A DNA stretch of 64,000 bases. Origin: Synchiropus splendidus (taxonomy: Eukaryota; Chordata; Actinopteri; Syngnathiformes; Callionymidae). A program made the position numbers and the translations under genes. This document shows positions 36,534 through 45,372 of this stretch, in pieces (the first letter of the stretch is position 1; each line of letters opens with the position of its first letter). The notes below the pieces were generated by a model. That model did not search any database and was not told the origin of the DNA. It saw only the letters and a program-made list of their open reading frames with translations. The DNA is taken from NCBI RefSeq assembly GCF_027744825.2, contig NC_071338.1, forward strand, positions 22,010,001 through 22,074,000. The letters run 5' to 3'.

Positions 36534-36640
36534 GTCAGTAGTCGAGCTGCCTTCGCTCTCCGCTGCGTGCTGTCTGCGTCTGATGCTTTGTGTTGTGCGT
36601 GTTTTGGCAAGTTAGAGGAACTGCCGAATACCGAGCGACG

Positions 36641-37439
36641 GAGCCTGTTGAACTGACCCGAAGCGAATTTTGGTCGCCAAGTTACACATTTTTTTCTTTT
36701 TTTTTCTTTTTTTACGGAAAAAGTAAAAAGATAGTTTTTAGTTTTGACTATGACGGTTAATTGATTAGCACAATTATAATATTTACTTGAACAAATAATC
36801 CCCTATTCAACGTAGTATTACAAATATGAAAAGCACATATTCAATATTTTGTCTGATTTTAAATGTAGTATATTGAGCTCATAATATATTTTAATTTCCA
36901 TTTTACAAAATTATAAATGATTACAGCTACTTTCCATGATCTAACTGTAGACATTTTATATTACTTGTCTACATTCTCATTCTTGTTCAAATGACTGTGA
37001 ACACAATAGTGGAATTCTTCGACCATGTGACACGTGGTGTGGGAAATAAGATACTTGCTTTATGCGTTATTTTACGTGTTTGGACTTTTTAAATTGCATT
37101 TGTCTGACAAATACACGTTCATCAGTAAAACTGTAGCTGAGTGTGAAAAAAGTATGAAGTCATCATTCAAGTAGAAATGTGGAAATTAAAATAAACAGAA
37201 AACAACAACTCTAACCAATAACAACGCAACTCTTACACTTTATTAACAATTAACAACGATAAATAGTTTCGTTTAACTGTGAAAACATAATGCGTAAAAT
37301 AAGCTTTTGAAGTATTATTCACGTTATCATTGTTAGATTTTATTTATTTATTTTCTATTGCATTCCAACAGGTGACTGATGAACTCAGAAACACGATGAT
37401 ATCGTAACATTTATTACGTCAAAGAGCTTTAACCCATGA
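36641..37439. other. AT-rich stretch following the CpG block
   Basis: Almost free of CpG and GC-rich words, with many ATTTA/TTTAT motifs and no frame above 60 codons. It is consistent with the start of a first intron. Confidence 0.5.
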
Positions 37440-37770
37440 GCCTCTCGAGAGCAGCGGCTCATCCTGCTCCTGGCTGCGATGAAGGCGCCTGAATAAAAGC
37501 GAGGTCGTTCCTGTTGGTCAAGTGGCGCTCGCTTTTGAACGTCGACCTTCGACGCTCAGGCGAATACGTGGCTGCTGTTGCCCAACGCAGAACCGCGGTG
37601 CTGTGTAAACCTCAATTGTTGCCAAATGAAACCGGCTCGGCGCCACATCCGGGAACAAATGATCAGATCCGGATCGGAATCAGACACGCTAATTGCCTGC
37701 GGGCCGGCGGATCAGCGCGTCACGCGCTGCCGAACCACATCCGCGCGGACACGCACTTCCAGGCAACCAG
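37440..37770. promoter_or_regulatory. Second CpG-rich block
   Basis: Dense CpG returns abruptly (GGCTCGGCGCCACATCCGGG, GCGGGCCGGCGGATCAGCGC, GTCACGCGCTGCCG). Frames of 86 and 110 codons on + are open here, as expected in GC-rich DNA, but have no acceptor or donor in a sensible place. It could be an intronic enhancer, an alternative promoter or the shore of the first island. CCTGAATAAAAGCG near 37489 is a possible TATA-like or poly(A)-like word. Confidence 0.35.
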
Positions 37771-38545
37771 GCAGGTTCGTTGTGATTCAGGTTCAACTTC
37801 AAAGACTTTGTTGCAGTGCAGTTTATCAGTGCACATAAACGTGTAAGGTGTCTTCAGTGGGCTATTCAGCTCCAAAACTTTTGTCCACTATTGAGCTACA
37901 TAATTGTGCAAAATGGGTCGCTCAAATTGCTGTTTTCTAGCTGCTGGTTGTATCTTCAAATGATGATTTTCCTGAACTCAAGCTTGCCTTTGGTGATTCT
38001 GACATGTCATACGGTGACGTGCCGGGAGCCAGGAGCTGACTTCAAGTCAAATATTGCAGAGATTATGTTGTTTACATGACTTCTTTTCCATTTCTCATCC
38101 AGCTGGCATGTTACAGAGCTGAGACCGATTATTACTCACACTTGGGAGGCGTCCAAAATGTCAAAAATTTCCCTCTGGAGTTGAACCGTTAACTACTGAG
38201 GCTGATGTTTGCCTGAAGTGAGGGCAGCTTTTCCGTCCTCAGTAACGTCTACTATTGCTTCTTCATGCACAGTATTATACGTTCATTTACTTTATTCTAC
38301 GGGGGAAGATGAGGCAGAAAGATGAAGTACAGTGGCTACTGTACATAAAAAATAAAATAAAACAAACTATATTTTAAAATAACAAGGACAATAGAACCAA
38401 AAATAACAATACAAATATTGCATGTCTTAACATTACAAAGTAGAATCAAATTGGAATTGCTGTAACGACAGTTAAAGGGGACCTGTTGTGGTTTTTCATG
38501 TTTTGAGTTATCTGTGGTATTCTTGATGAAACGTTACCTTAGCAC
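37771..38545. other. Non-coding stretch with a possible transposon end
   Basis: TTAAAGGGGACCTGTTGTGG at 38473-38492 resembles a TTAA-flanked DNA transposon end that is common in fish, but no partner end is visible. Nothing else recognised. Confidence 0.4.
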
Positions 38546-39523
38546 TAGGGATGGGCGATATGGACCAAAAAAGTGATCGCGATAAATGTTGTCATTTCGG
38601 CGATAATGATTATTATCACAATAAATACATTTTCATTCTATTCCATGTGTTGAACACTACAGTCTCCCTTGGAACTGTTTTATGATGAAACTTATGAGTG
38701 GAGTTTGTTATCAACATCATTATTTGTTTCTGTTTAAATATAATAGTTAACTAAGAAATGAGAAATTCAATGTTTCACATCTCTGGTAGGCGTTGCCGGT
38801 GTCTGACAGGCTGCTCTGCCAGCTTTATTTAGGGGTGAAATTGAACCGTCTCATGTCACTTAACAGTTGTCTTTAACTATGGACCAGTCTGGACACATTT
38901 CTTAGATGCTGTTGAAGAAATATTAGAAATAATGAGACCAAATAATCAATTAGTCATATCAGTCAGTCCTTTGTCTTGTGTGATGAAAAACCTTTTGGCA
39001 ATTCTCTCACCTAAAATGTTTGTTTTTCATGGCCTTATTGAAGATTTCACTAATACGTTGACCTTGATGTTGTTTTAGAATTTGTTGATGGTCCTTAACT
39101 GATGCTGCGTTGTCGTATTAGCGCTGCCTGTGTGAGTGTGTCTGCGATCAGTGTACCCTAATCGGGGACGCGGACGAGGCGCCAGCGCAGCAGGAGACCT
39201 GTACGTGTTGATGTGAATGAAGCCAGACGTCCGTGTCAGAGAACCTGTTATAAAACAAAACACGGATCCAGAGACTAATGGGACCGATGTCATTATCAAA
39301 GGTTCCCTGTGTCAAAAATAAGTTTAAAACTATGATCGTGAACCAAAGCTCTCCACAACTGTCACAGCTGGAGAGCGCGGCGTGCCGTCACTGTCTCATG
39401 TATGCAGGTCCAATGCAGCTAGTGCCGTGTGTGTTTAACCAAATTAATGTGAGATGCAGAATTGTCATCGTGGAGATTGTGTTTGGCGGTATATCGTGTA
39501 CAATAAGTTATCGGCCATCCCCC
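38546..39523. mobile_element. Probable hAT-like element, 978 bp
   Basis: Left end TAGGGATGGGCGATATGGAC with AAAAAAG; right end ATAAGTTATCGGCCATCCCCC, whose reverse complement (GGGGATGGCCGATAACTT) matches it. The flanking 8 bp (CTTAGCAC left, ATGAGCAT right) share five positions, a weak sign of a target duplication. The TAGGGATGGGCGATAT end is typical of vertebrate hAT elements. No transposase frame exists inside, so it is a deletion derivative. Confidence 0.55.
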
Positions 39524-40339
39524 ATGAGCATATGTTGAAGTGTGACAGAACACTGTTCATCCACTTCAGAGAGGAACATGTGTTTGACGTTGATATGACA
39601 CCTCTGTGGATTATGTTGCTTTACGTCTCCCAAAACTAAAAACGATAGACGTGCTGTTAACCAACAGGATCATTTAAGTGCATTCAGGATAAGTTGAAAC
39701 CATGTTTGCAAAAACATTCCATCGCCTCTTGTTGCAATGCTCTTGTCTTGCTATCTGTCTTTATTGCAATTTAACTGCTTTATGTATTCATAAAGGGCAA
39801 ATAACATAGCGACCCCCACCTCCCCGCAACCCTTTCTCCACTAAGAATTAACTGGAGCCATAAACACAACTTATTTAGCATCGTGACCGACAATAAATCT
39901 CAATATCTAGCAAGCACTTGATCAATATGTTGATGCTGTCAGCCGCATCACAACATCGTGGATCAAGGTTGCTGACAACATTCCGCAGATCATACATCCG
40001 GACGAGAGAAAATCATAGCCCTTCCTGTTGCTCGCTGGTTTTAATCAATTACTGCTCCCTCTTCTGTCCGGGGAGGTCGTGAGCGCAGGTGTCATCAAAG
40101 CAGAATGAGGCTCCTTTGAGGTAGGAAATGCAAGTCTCAATGACTTCACTCAGCCGGGTCACTGGACACACAGTCAGAGCTTTGACGCGAACAAATTGTG
40201 CTCGGAGACACTGTGTTCATCCTGGGAGGCTCGGCGGCTGGCAGGGCACCAGCAGAGCGGGGACATTGCACTCCAGATGGCCCAGAGAGGCCAGAGGAAG
40301 AGAGCGGTCCAAGCCCAGCTGGGTGTGAGGGAAGCTGGA
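39524..40339. other. Non-coding stretch
   Basis: No exon, RNA or repeat recognised. Confidence 0.45.
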
Positions 40340-40740
40340 CTGCCGGTGGAGCGTACGTGAGTGTGGGAGGATGATGAGAGGAAGAGTATGTGTGCGTGAG
40401 AGCCTCTGAGTCAAAGGAGCGGCTTGTCGAAAGGTGAGAGGAGAGAGAGGAAGGTGATTCTGTGTGCACGTATGCAAGTTGTGATGGAAAAGTGTAGGAG
40501 GAAGAAGAAATGAAAGAGAAGATGAAGGTGCCTGTGACTGGTGGTATGTGTGTGTGCATTGACAGGGATGCAGAAGGGTTTCGAGTCGCAGAAAACGAGA
40601 GAGAGATAGAAACAGTGGCATGTGTGGGAGGCAGAGAAAATGAAGCTGGAAGACGGCTTTTGTGGGTGCGTGCATGTCTATGTGGTGGAGAGTGAAGTTA
40701 CACGACTGGAGGAGAGCAGAAGGGAAATAAATGAGTGTGT
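40340..40740 (+). repeat. Strand-biased purine-rich tract with GTGTG words
   Basis: About 400 bp in which the + strand is dominated by G and A (AGGAGGAAGAAGAAATGAAA, GAAAACGAGAGAGAGATAGA) mixed with GTGTGTG words. The 180-codon - strand frame across it (HTHTH, SLSLSRF, LPLSPL) is explained by this bias. It is low-complexity DNA, possibly a decayed microsatellite field. Confidence 0.6.
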
Positions 40741-42156
40741 GCGTGTGTGTTCCTGTCAAAGTTCGGCCAAGCCACAGAGGATACAGAAAAAAACTGCTTC
40801 ATTTTCATTCTGATATTCAAGCAGCATTCTTAAAAAAGCCCTACCTAGATGCAGACTTCTATAAACACAGCATATGGCCAAGTGTGAGCAAGGTAGCTGA
40901 GGACACCCATGTCTAGCGCTACGTGGCGAGCACTTGTCATCAGGTTTGTGCACACTTTTGCATGGATCGCGACGATACCTGGGTTAGCATCGATATTGGT
41001 TTGATACATGCAGGAGAAAAGTTTGATTTAAAAAGAAAATGGAGGGAAATGAGCAACGCTCCCAAGACAGAGACAGAGGTTATAAGCGTCATGAGCCTAT
41101 TAATAAAACTAAAAAGGATTTTGATACTTACAGTGTGAGTATGAGGTAACAGGTGGTTTACTGGAATGAATGAATTATAAAAATATATTTCACCTGAATG
41201 AAGAAGACTCTTCCCCTTGACTAATCGTGATGACATTGCTTTCGACATCATCTTGTGATACACAGTATAAGGAGGGTTGTGGGTCCATGACCATCGCGAC
41301 CCAAAGTGTGGAAAGTATGGGAGTATTCCACGGTGGAAACATCAAAGGCTCAAGTGAGATGCAATATTTGCCAAACTTACTTTTAAAATCACATTTTAAG
41401 CAACTAAAATACAACATTTAACCGTACTTGCAACAATTTCTTTAATTCCTATTTACAACAGGACGATCAGAGGCGTTTGTGTGTTTGTCAACCCGACAGC
41501 ACACCTCATAAGTTGACTTAAGATAGTTGCCACCTATTCGACTATAAAAATAGTGGTTAGTTGCAGCTCCTCTATAGACACAGAAATACCCTCACCCCAT
41601 GGTCTCCAGGGGAACCCGGATCTGCATTGATGTTATTGTAACTATTACTCTTATAGTATTATATTATTATATTATTAAGCATATGATTGAACCTTTTGGA
41701 TGAAGGAATTAAAAGCCAGTAGTAGGATGAATCCAAATCGCAGTGTTAGACAAACATCCTCACAGGAAATAGGCAGAATAAAGTTGCTTTAACTCATCTA
41801 TTGAATCATGTCAAACTTCTGTGTGAAAGGTGTCAGCTGTATTGGCCCATTATTTTCTTGACTCTCAGTTCCAAACCACATTGCAATACATCGCTGCCAC
41901 GGAGAGTGACAAATCACCACCACCAACCTTCCTGAAAATGTCCTTGAAATCTGTCCTTCATGTTTGAGTTATCTTGCTGACAGAAAAACTTCTGCGTTCA
42001 CAGAACCATCTGCACTGCACTGGGCAGCAGGTGGAGCGGGAGGGAGTCGGCCTTGTGCCAAAAAATACGGCAAAATACTCCTCCGATTAAAAAGCCATGA
42101 GTTAGTTCTTTAAAGTGTGGAACTTATCTGCGGATTCCTTCTGTCGTTAGCGTCGC
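40741..42156. other. Non-coding stretch
   Basis: Apart from the hAT-like terminus at 41515-41577, no gene or repeat is recognised. Confidence 0.45.
41515..41577 (-). mobile_element. Degraded hAT-like terminus
   Basis: On the - strand it reads GGAGCTGCAACTAACCACTA then TTTTTATAGTCGAATAGG. This recalls the widespread hAT end of the form GGGCTGCAACTAACGATTAT. The opposite end was not found. Confidence 0.4.
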
Positions 42157-42187
42157 GGAATAACAGCGCGCCTGTCGCTGTTATTCC
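42157..42187. repeat. 12-bp perfect hairpin with repeated arm
   Basis: GGAATAACAGCG (42157-42168) and CGCTGTTATTCC (42176-42187) pair around a 7-base loop. The left arm recurs directly after as AATAACAGCGCGC (42190), so either copy could pair with the middle arm. Confidence 0.85.
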
Positions 42188-42431
42188 TCAATAACAGCGC
42201 GCTTCCATGCAGCGAATGTCGCAATTCACGGGCTGTGGATAACTCCGAGAATACCCTGGTAGACAAACATGGAGACTACAATGGCCAAGCTACGGCTGCA
42301 AAAGGGTTGAGAAACTACAAATTTCGATCATAGTCGGCGAAATTACTGGGCGGAGACACCATTTCCATGGAAACCGATGTGATGACACTACGGGTAGGAC
42401 TTATCACTATGGAGCTAGATCTCTGCTATAA

Positions 42432-43017
42432 ACTAGAGTGAACGTGTTTTGGTTACTGTACACTTAAGACATGTTTTCTGCGCTCACAACCGTCCTGTTG
42501 CTCGCTCAACGCCACATACACCCATGCTCAACGTCGGGCTGCCAAATCCTAAATTAATAAAAATAACGCAAGACAGTGGAAACAGCGCAGCTTTAAAGAT
42601 TATGACTTACCTGACGCTGTTGTGCGCTGTTTGCACTGTCTTGTGCTGTCTTGCGCTACCTGTATTAATTTAGTATTTAGTTCCAGCAGGACCCACCTTC
42701 TTGTCCACTGAAACGTCTTGTGAATGGTGGAGAGGCTCAGCCAATGAGAGCAGAGGACTTCAAGTGGCAGCTCAATGATTGGCTGACTTTGGTGTCAGTC
42801 TTATGTACATATGGAGTTGTGCGCACAGAGCAGACTGAAGTTGAATATGTTCCAGAGTGAGCGGCGGTGATGTTGAACGAGTGCGTATACGACACTGAGC
42901 GAGCAGCCCGAGGTTGAGCGTACGTGTATGTGACGTTGAGCGAGCAATGGGACGGTTGTGAGCGCAGAAAACATATCTTGAGTGTACAACCAACAACCAA
43001 AACACGTTCACTCTAGT
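42432..43017. mobile_element. Element with long (about 110 bp) terminal inverted arms, unclassified
   Basis: The left arm (42432-42542, starting ACTAGAGTGAACGTGTTTTG) is matched by the reverse complement of the right arm (42903-43017, ending CAAAACACGTTCACTCTAGT). Only scattered differences and a 5-base gap separate them. Both arms share TTTTCTGCGCTCACAACCGT followed by the repeated word GCTCGCTCAACG. Inside, 42548-42590 and 42618-42673 form a second inverted pair (AAATTAATA with CGCAAGACAGTG against CACTGTCTTG with TATTAATTT). No frame exceeds about 90 codons. Weak similarity continues outside the arms (TAGATCTCT on both sides), so the boundaries may lie slightly further out. Likely a fold-back type DNA transposon. 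Confidence 0.7.
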
Positions 43018-43259
43018 CGGTGGCAGAGAGATCTATCTCCATATATCACATGCACTAAAAATCGGACATGTAGGACGGGCATCCGTTTTTCATGTTTTGT
43101 AGTTCAGGGCCTCCCCAGGACGCTCAGACACCATTTTGCGTCAGTAACACACATTTCCAGGTATTAAACTCCATGTCCTTGTCAGTTTTTACTGGTTAAT
43201 AATGAATATAATTCAACAGGTTGAACAAATAGTACTTCAAACAATTCACAAAACGACTC

Positions 43260-43265
43260 TTTATT
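43260..43265 (-). terminator. Poly(A) signal AATAAA of the 43761-43279 frame
   Basis: Reads AATAAA on the - strand, in GCGCACAATAAAGAGTCG, starting 13 bases after the TGA stop at 43281-43279. A T/G-rich stretch (GTTTTGTGAATTGTTTG) follows within 30 bases, as expected downstream of a cleavage site. Confidence 0.5.
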
Positions 43266-43278
43266 GTGCGCTTCAACA

Positions 43279-43761
43279 TCAGATTCTGAACTTGAAAACT
43301 GACTGATAGAAGTGACATTTCAGTTCTGAACCTTCAGCGGTCGTGACAGCGTCTTGTGCTTGTGCTTCATGGCCCACGGTTTTCGAGCACACGTCCTCCC
43401 ACTGTGAGCGCAGAATCTGATATTCTCTCCTCACTGTGATTGCACGCATGTGATTCATGTGGGAGGACTTAAATGCCTCCTCGGTGTTGTCAGCGATGGG
43501 CAAAGGCGTTTTCTTGTCCGTCAGTGGAAACCTGAATTCTTCACCCAGATTCAACATGTACATCCAAAGTGCATCTTTCAGAGAGACGCGTCGTATCAAA
43601 TATTTTAATATCCGTGACACAATACTTATAGTCGACTCACGTTGTGAGTGAGACTTTATTTTCGTATCCAGCGGTGACGGTATAGATCTCAAGCGCTCGG
43701 CTGACATGAAAGCTAGTGAAACTTGACAAGTTGACAAGAAAGTGTTCTTTTTTCGCTGCAT
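43279..43761 (-). CDS. Unrecognised 160-residue protein, single-exon candidate
   Basis: I chose the first ATG (MQRKKNTFLS...) in an open frame that extends further upstream without another ATG. A later in-frame ATG (MSAERLRSIPS) is an alternative start. The product is basic at the start and mixed charged throughout, with no signal peptide, membrane segment or cysteine pattern. A C-terminal part has aromatic and charged residues spaced like a helical domain (EEAFKSSHMNHM, REYQILRSQWEDVCSK). Support for it being a gene comes from AATAAA just past the stop and an ATAAAAG box 157 bases upstream of the ATG. I know no family that matches. It could be a young or retroposed gene, a transposon-encoded frame next to the element at 42432, or chance. 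Confidence 0.3.
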   Translation of the reverse strand: MQRKKNTFLSTCQVSLAFMSAERLRSIPSPLDTKIKSHSQRESTISIVSRILKYLIRRVSLKDALWMYMLNLGEEFRFPLTDKKTPLPIADNTEEAFKSSHMNHMRAITVRREYQILRSQWEDVCSKTVGHEAQAQDAVTTAEGSELKCHFYQSVFKFRI

Positions 43762-43917
43762 GTAAAAAAAACTTTTAGGTGTCACACTCCTTTTAACTCC
43801 CAAACACAAGCATGGAACACACAAAGATAAACAGCCAGCAGCTTCACAGCGAACTTTGTCTCTCGGTGCTTCTATTTGGGAAGCCGCTAGAGAGCATGCA
43901 GGGAGAAAGCGCACGCT

Positions 43918-44007
43918 CTTTTATTCTGCCACATCTGCTCCGTGATGGAACGGAGCATGATCTGCACTTTGATCATGATGAATTATTCCTACCCTTGACT
44001 ATAAATA
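43918..44007. promoter_or_regulatory. Divergent TATA-like boxes
   Basis: ATAAAAG on the - strand (43918-43924) faces left toward the 160-codon frame. A consensus TATAAATA on the + strand (44000-44007) faces right. The 75 bp between contain CGTGATGGAACGGAGCATGA. The arrangement resembles a bidirectional promoter, but no right-facing gene is recognised; the first + strand ATG (44029) opens only 7 codons. Confidence 0.25.
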
Positions 44008-44051
44008 CGGCCGGGCTTGAGCGCACAATGTCTCTTTCGCTGGCTGCCTGA

Positions 44052-44975
44052 ACAAGGAATCTGTGCTTACGTTAAAAAGTCTGCGTCCTGACTGTGTCAC
44101 CGGGGGTGTATTAAAGCTCAGATTTTCCTTTTGAGTGTGACAGCAGAAGGAGAAGAACTTCTACATCAGTGGGAGTAGAAAACTTGTCGAGCATGTCACA
44201 CCACGAAGAGTTTAGAAATGTACAATGATGGGGAAGAATCTTATTATCCAGTCATATCCATTGGATTTAGCAATGCATTGCTCCCGCCACGAGTAGAGCT
44301 GTTCAGTCTGATGACACCAGTGGGTTTGTTTCAAGCTCTGAGGTAAGATAGTGTAGGGTGAAGATTCTGAGCTGTGTATCTTCATGAGTAAGTGATGAGG
44401 GATGGCTACCTCATGTCAGATGACCCAACACCTGGGATGAAATCAGTGGACATACGGTGGGGCTCATATTCTTTCTGGACTCTGGATTGCGTCAGGGCAC
44501 ACCTTCGCTGTGGGGGACCACACTCCAAACTGCATGAGCGCAAGAGAAAGTCAGTGTGAATCATCTTGGCATAGTATTTTCCTGCTACTCGGAGCTCAAC
44601 CCTTGCCAATGTTGGAGCCTTTGATGAGCCACTGTATCTTCAGAATTGGAGGCCACGATGGAGCAATTAAAATCACCCAGCTCCGGTGCATGAAGCTGGG
44701 GGCCTGGAGCGGGGCCACAGGTGTAAAAATACAGTCAGGAGTATTTTTAGCATTAAGACGTCATGAAAACAGCATCAATGGGCTTTGTGTGGTGCTGTTT
44801 TTGTTTCTCAGATACAGATATGGGCAACATTTTTCTATCAGTCATGAAGTGACTCACTTTCTCTCCATGGATCTTCACTTCATGACGATGTGTCTGCCTG
44901 CTAAGTATTGCAGTCTAGTTTTCGTATATTCTAATAGCTTTGGTGGAAGAAAAACTGCTTGAATTGAAATACAAT
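44052..44975. other. Intergenic stretch between the two - strand gene-like units
   Basis: The + strand 150-codon frame (44510-44962) has no ATG context, splice or homology support. Nothing else is recognised. Confidence 0.45.
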
Positions 44976-44979
44976 CATT

Positions 44980-45276
44980 AGTTACCATTATGTCTTTATT
45001 TTTATAGACAAATAACGGATGAGTTTCACAAAGAATTTTATTAGTTATGAATGATGAAAAAAGTGCTTTGCTCTGACCTAAAGACGACAGCATGAAAGAG
45101 CCGCAAGGGCCCTGCTTGTGTCTGTTAGAGCCCAATAAATGCTTTTTTTTTGTCATTTAACTTTTAAAAATTCCTAGTTTATCTGTCCAATGACTGAACC
45201 ATTTTTTTCAAAATGAAAACAATAATAATAAAAAAAAACACTAAATAAATCAAAATAAACAGATTTGTTTTTTAAC
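44980..45276 (-). other. Putative 3' untranslated region with two AATAAA signals
   Basis: Follows the TAG at 45279-45277. AATAAA occurs on the - strand at 45042-45037 (AATAAAATTC) and at 45000-44995 (AAAAATAAAGACAT). Each is followed by T/G-rich sequence. Long T-rich and A-rich runs fill the rest, as is common in 3' untranslated regions. The cleavage site is estimated. Confidence 0.45.
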
Positions 45277-45372
45277 CTAATGTGACTTGGACACATTGTG
45301 AAAAGGCTTGGTGCCTCGGCAGCCCTGCTTTTGAATCATCCGCTTCTTCTTTTCACGATTGCCGGCTGCATC
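45277..45372 (-). CDS. Putative terminal coding exon, basic C-terminus
   Basis: On the - strand a long pyrimidine tract, TTTTGCTCTTTCTCCCCTCC followed by GCAG, ends exactly at an open frame of 31 codons: DAAGNREKKKRMIQKQGCRG then TKPFHNVSKSH and TAG. It begins in codon phase 0 at 45372. The peptide is rich in Lys/Arg with one Cys, typical of a basic tail of a secreted or nuclear protein. I do not recognise the family. Acceptor quality, in-phase start, nearby stop and downstream AATAAA signals together make this the best splice-supported coding exon in the window. The rest of the gene would lie to the right (higher coordinates). Confidence 0.45.
   Translation of the reverse strand, partial: DAAGNREKKKRMIQKQGCRGTKPFHNVSKSH

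Larger units (their letters stand above)
36050..36640 (+). promoter_or_regulatory. CpG-rich promoter-like block
   Basis: This is the most CpG-dense part of the window, in contrast with AT-rich DNA on both sides. It contains GCGGACGCCCGCAGCCAG, GCCGCCGGTCCGCGGAGAC, ATTGG (36333) and no TATA box near its start, as in many CpG-island promoters. A splice donor on the + strand at 36534 suggests transcription rightwards. Long - strand frames through it (up to 131 codons with a polyglutamine run) start at non-ATG codons and come from the CTG repeat. Confidence 0.5.

Noticed and set aside
40217..40759. 180-codon - strand frame rich in Ser, Leu, Pro and His-Thr
   Set aside because: It is the complement of a purine-rich, GTGTG-rich tract; composition alone keeps it open. 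No ATG context, splice sites or domain.
44510..44962. 150-codon + strand frame
   Set aside because: No start or splice context, no protein-like domain, and it overlaps the presumed 3' flank of the - strand gene.
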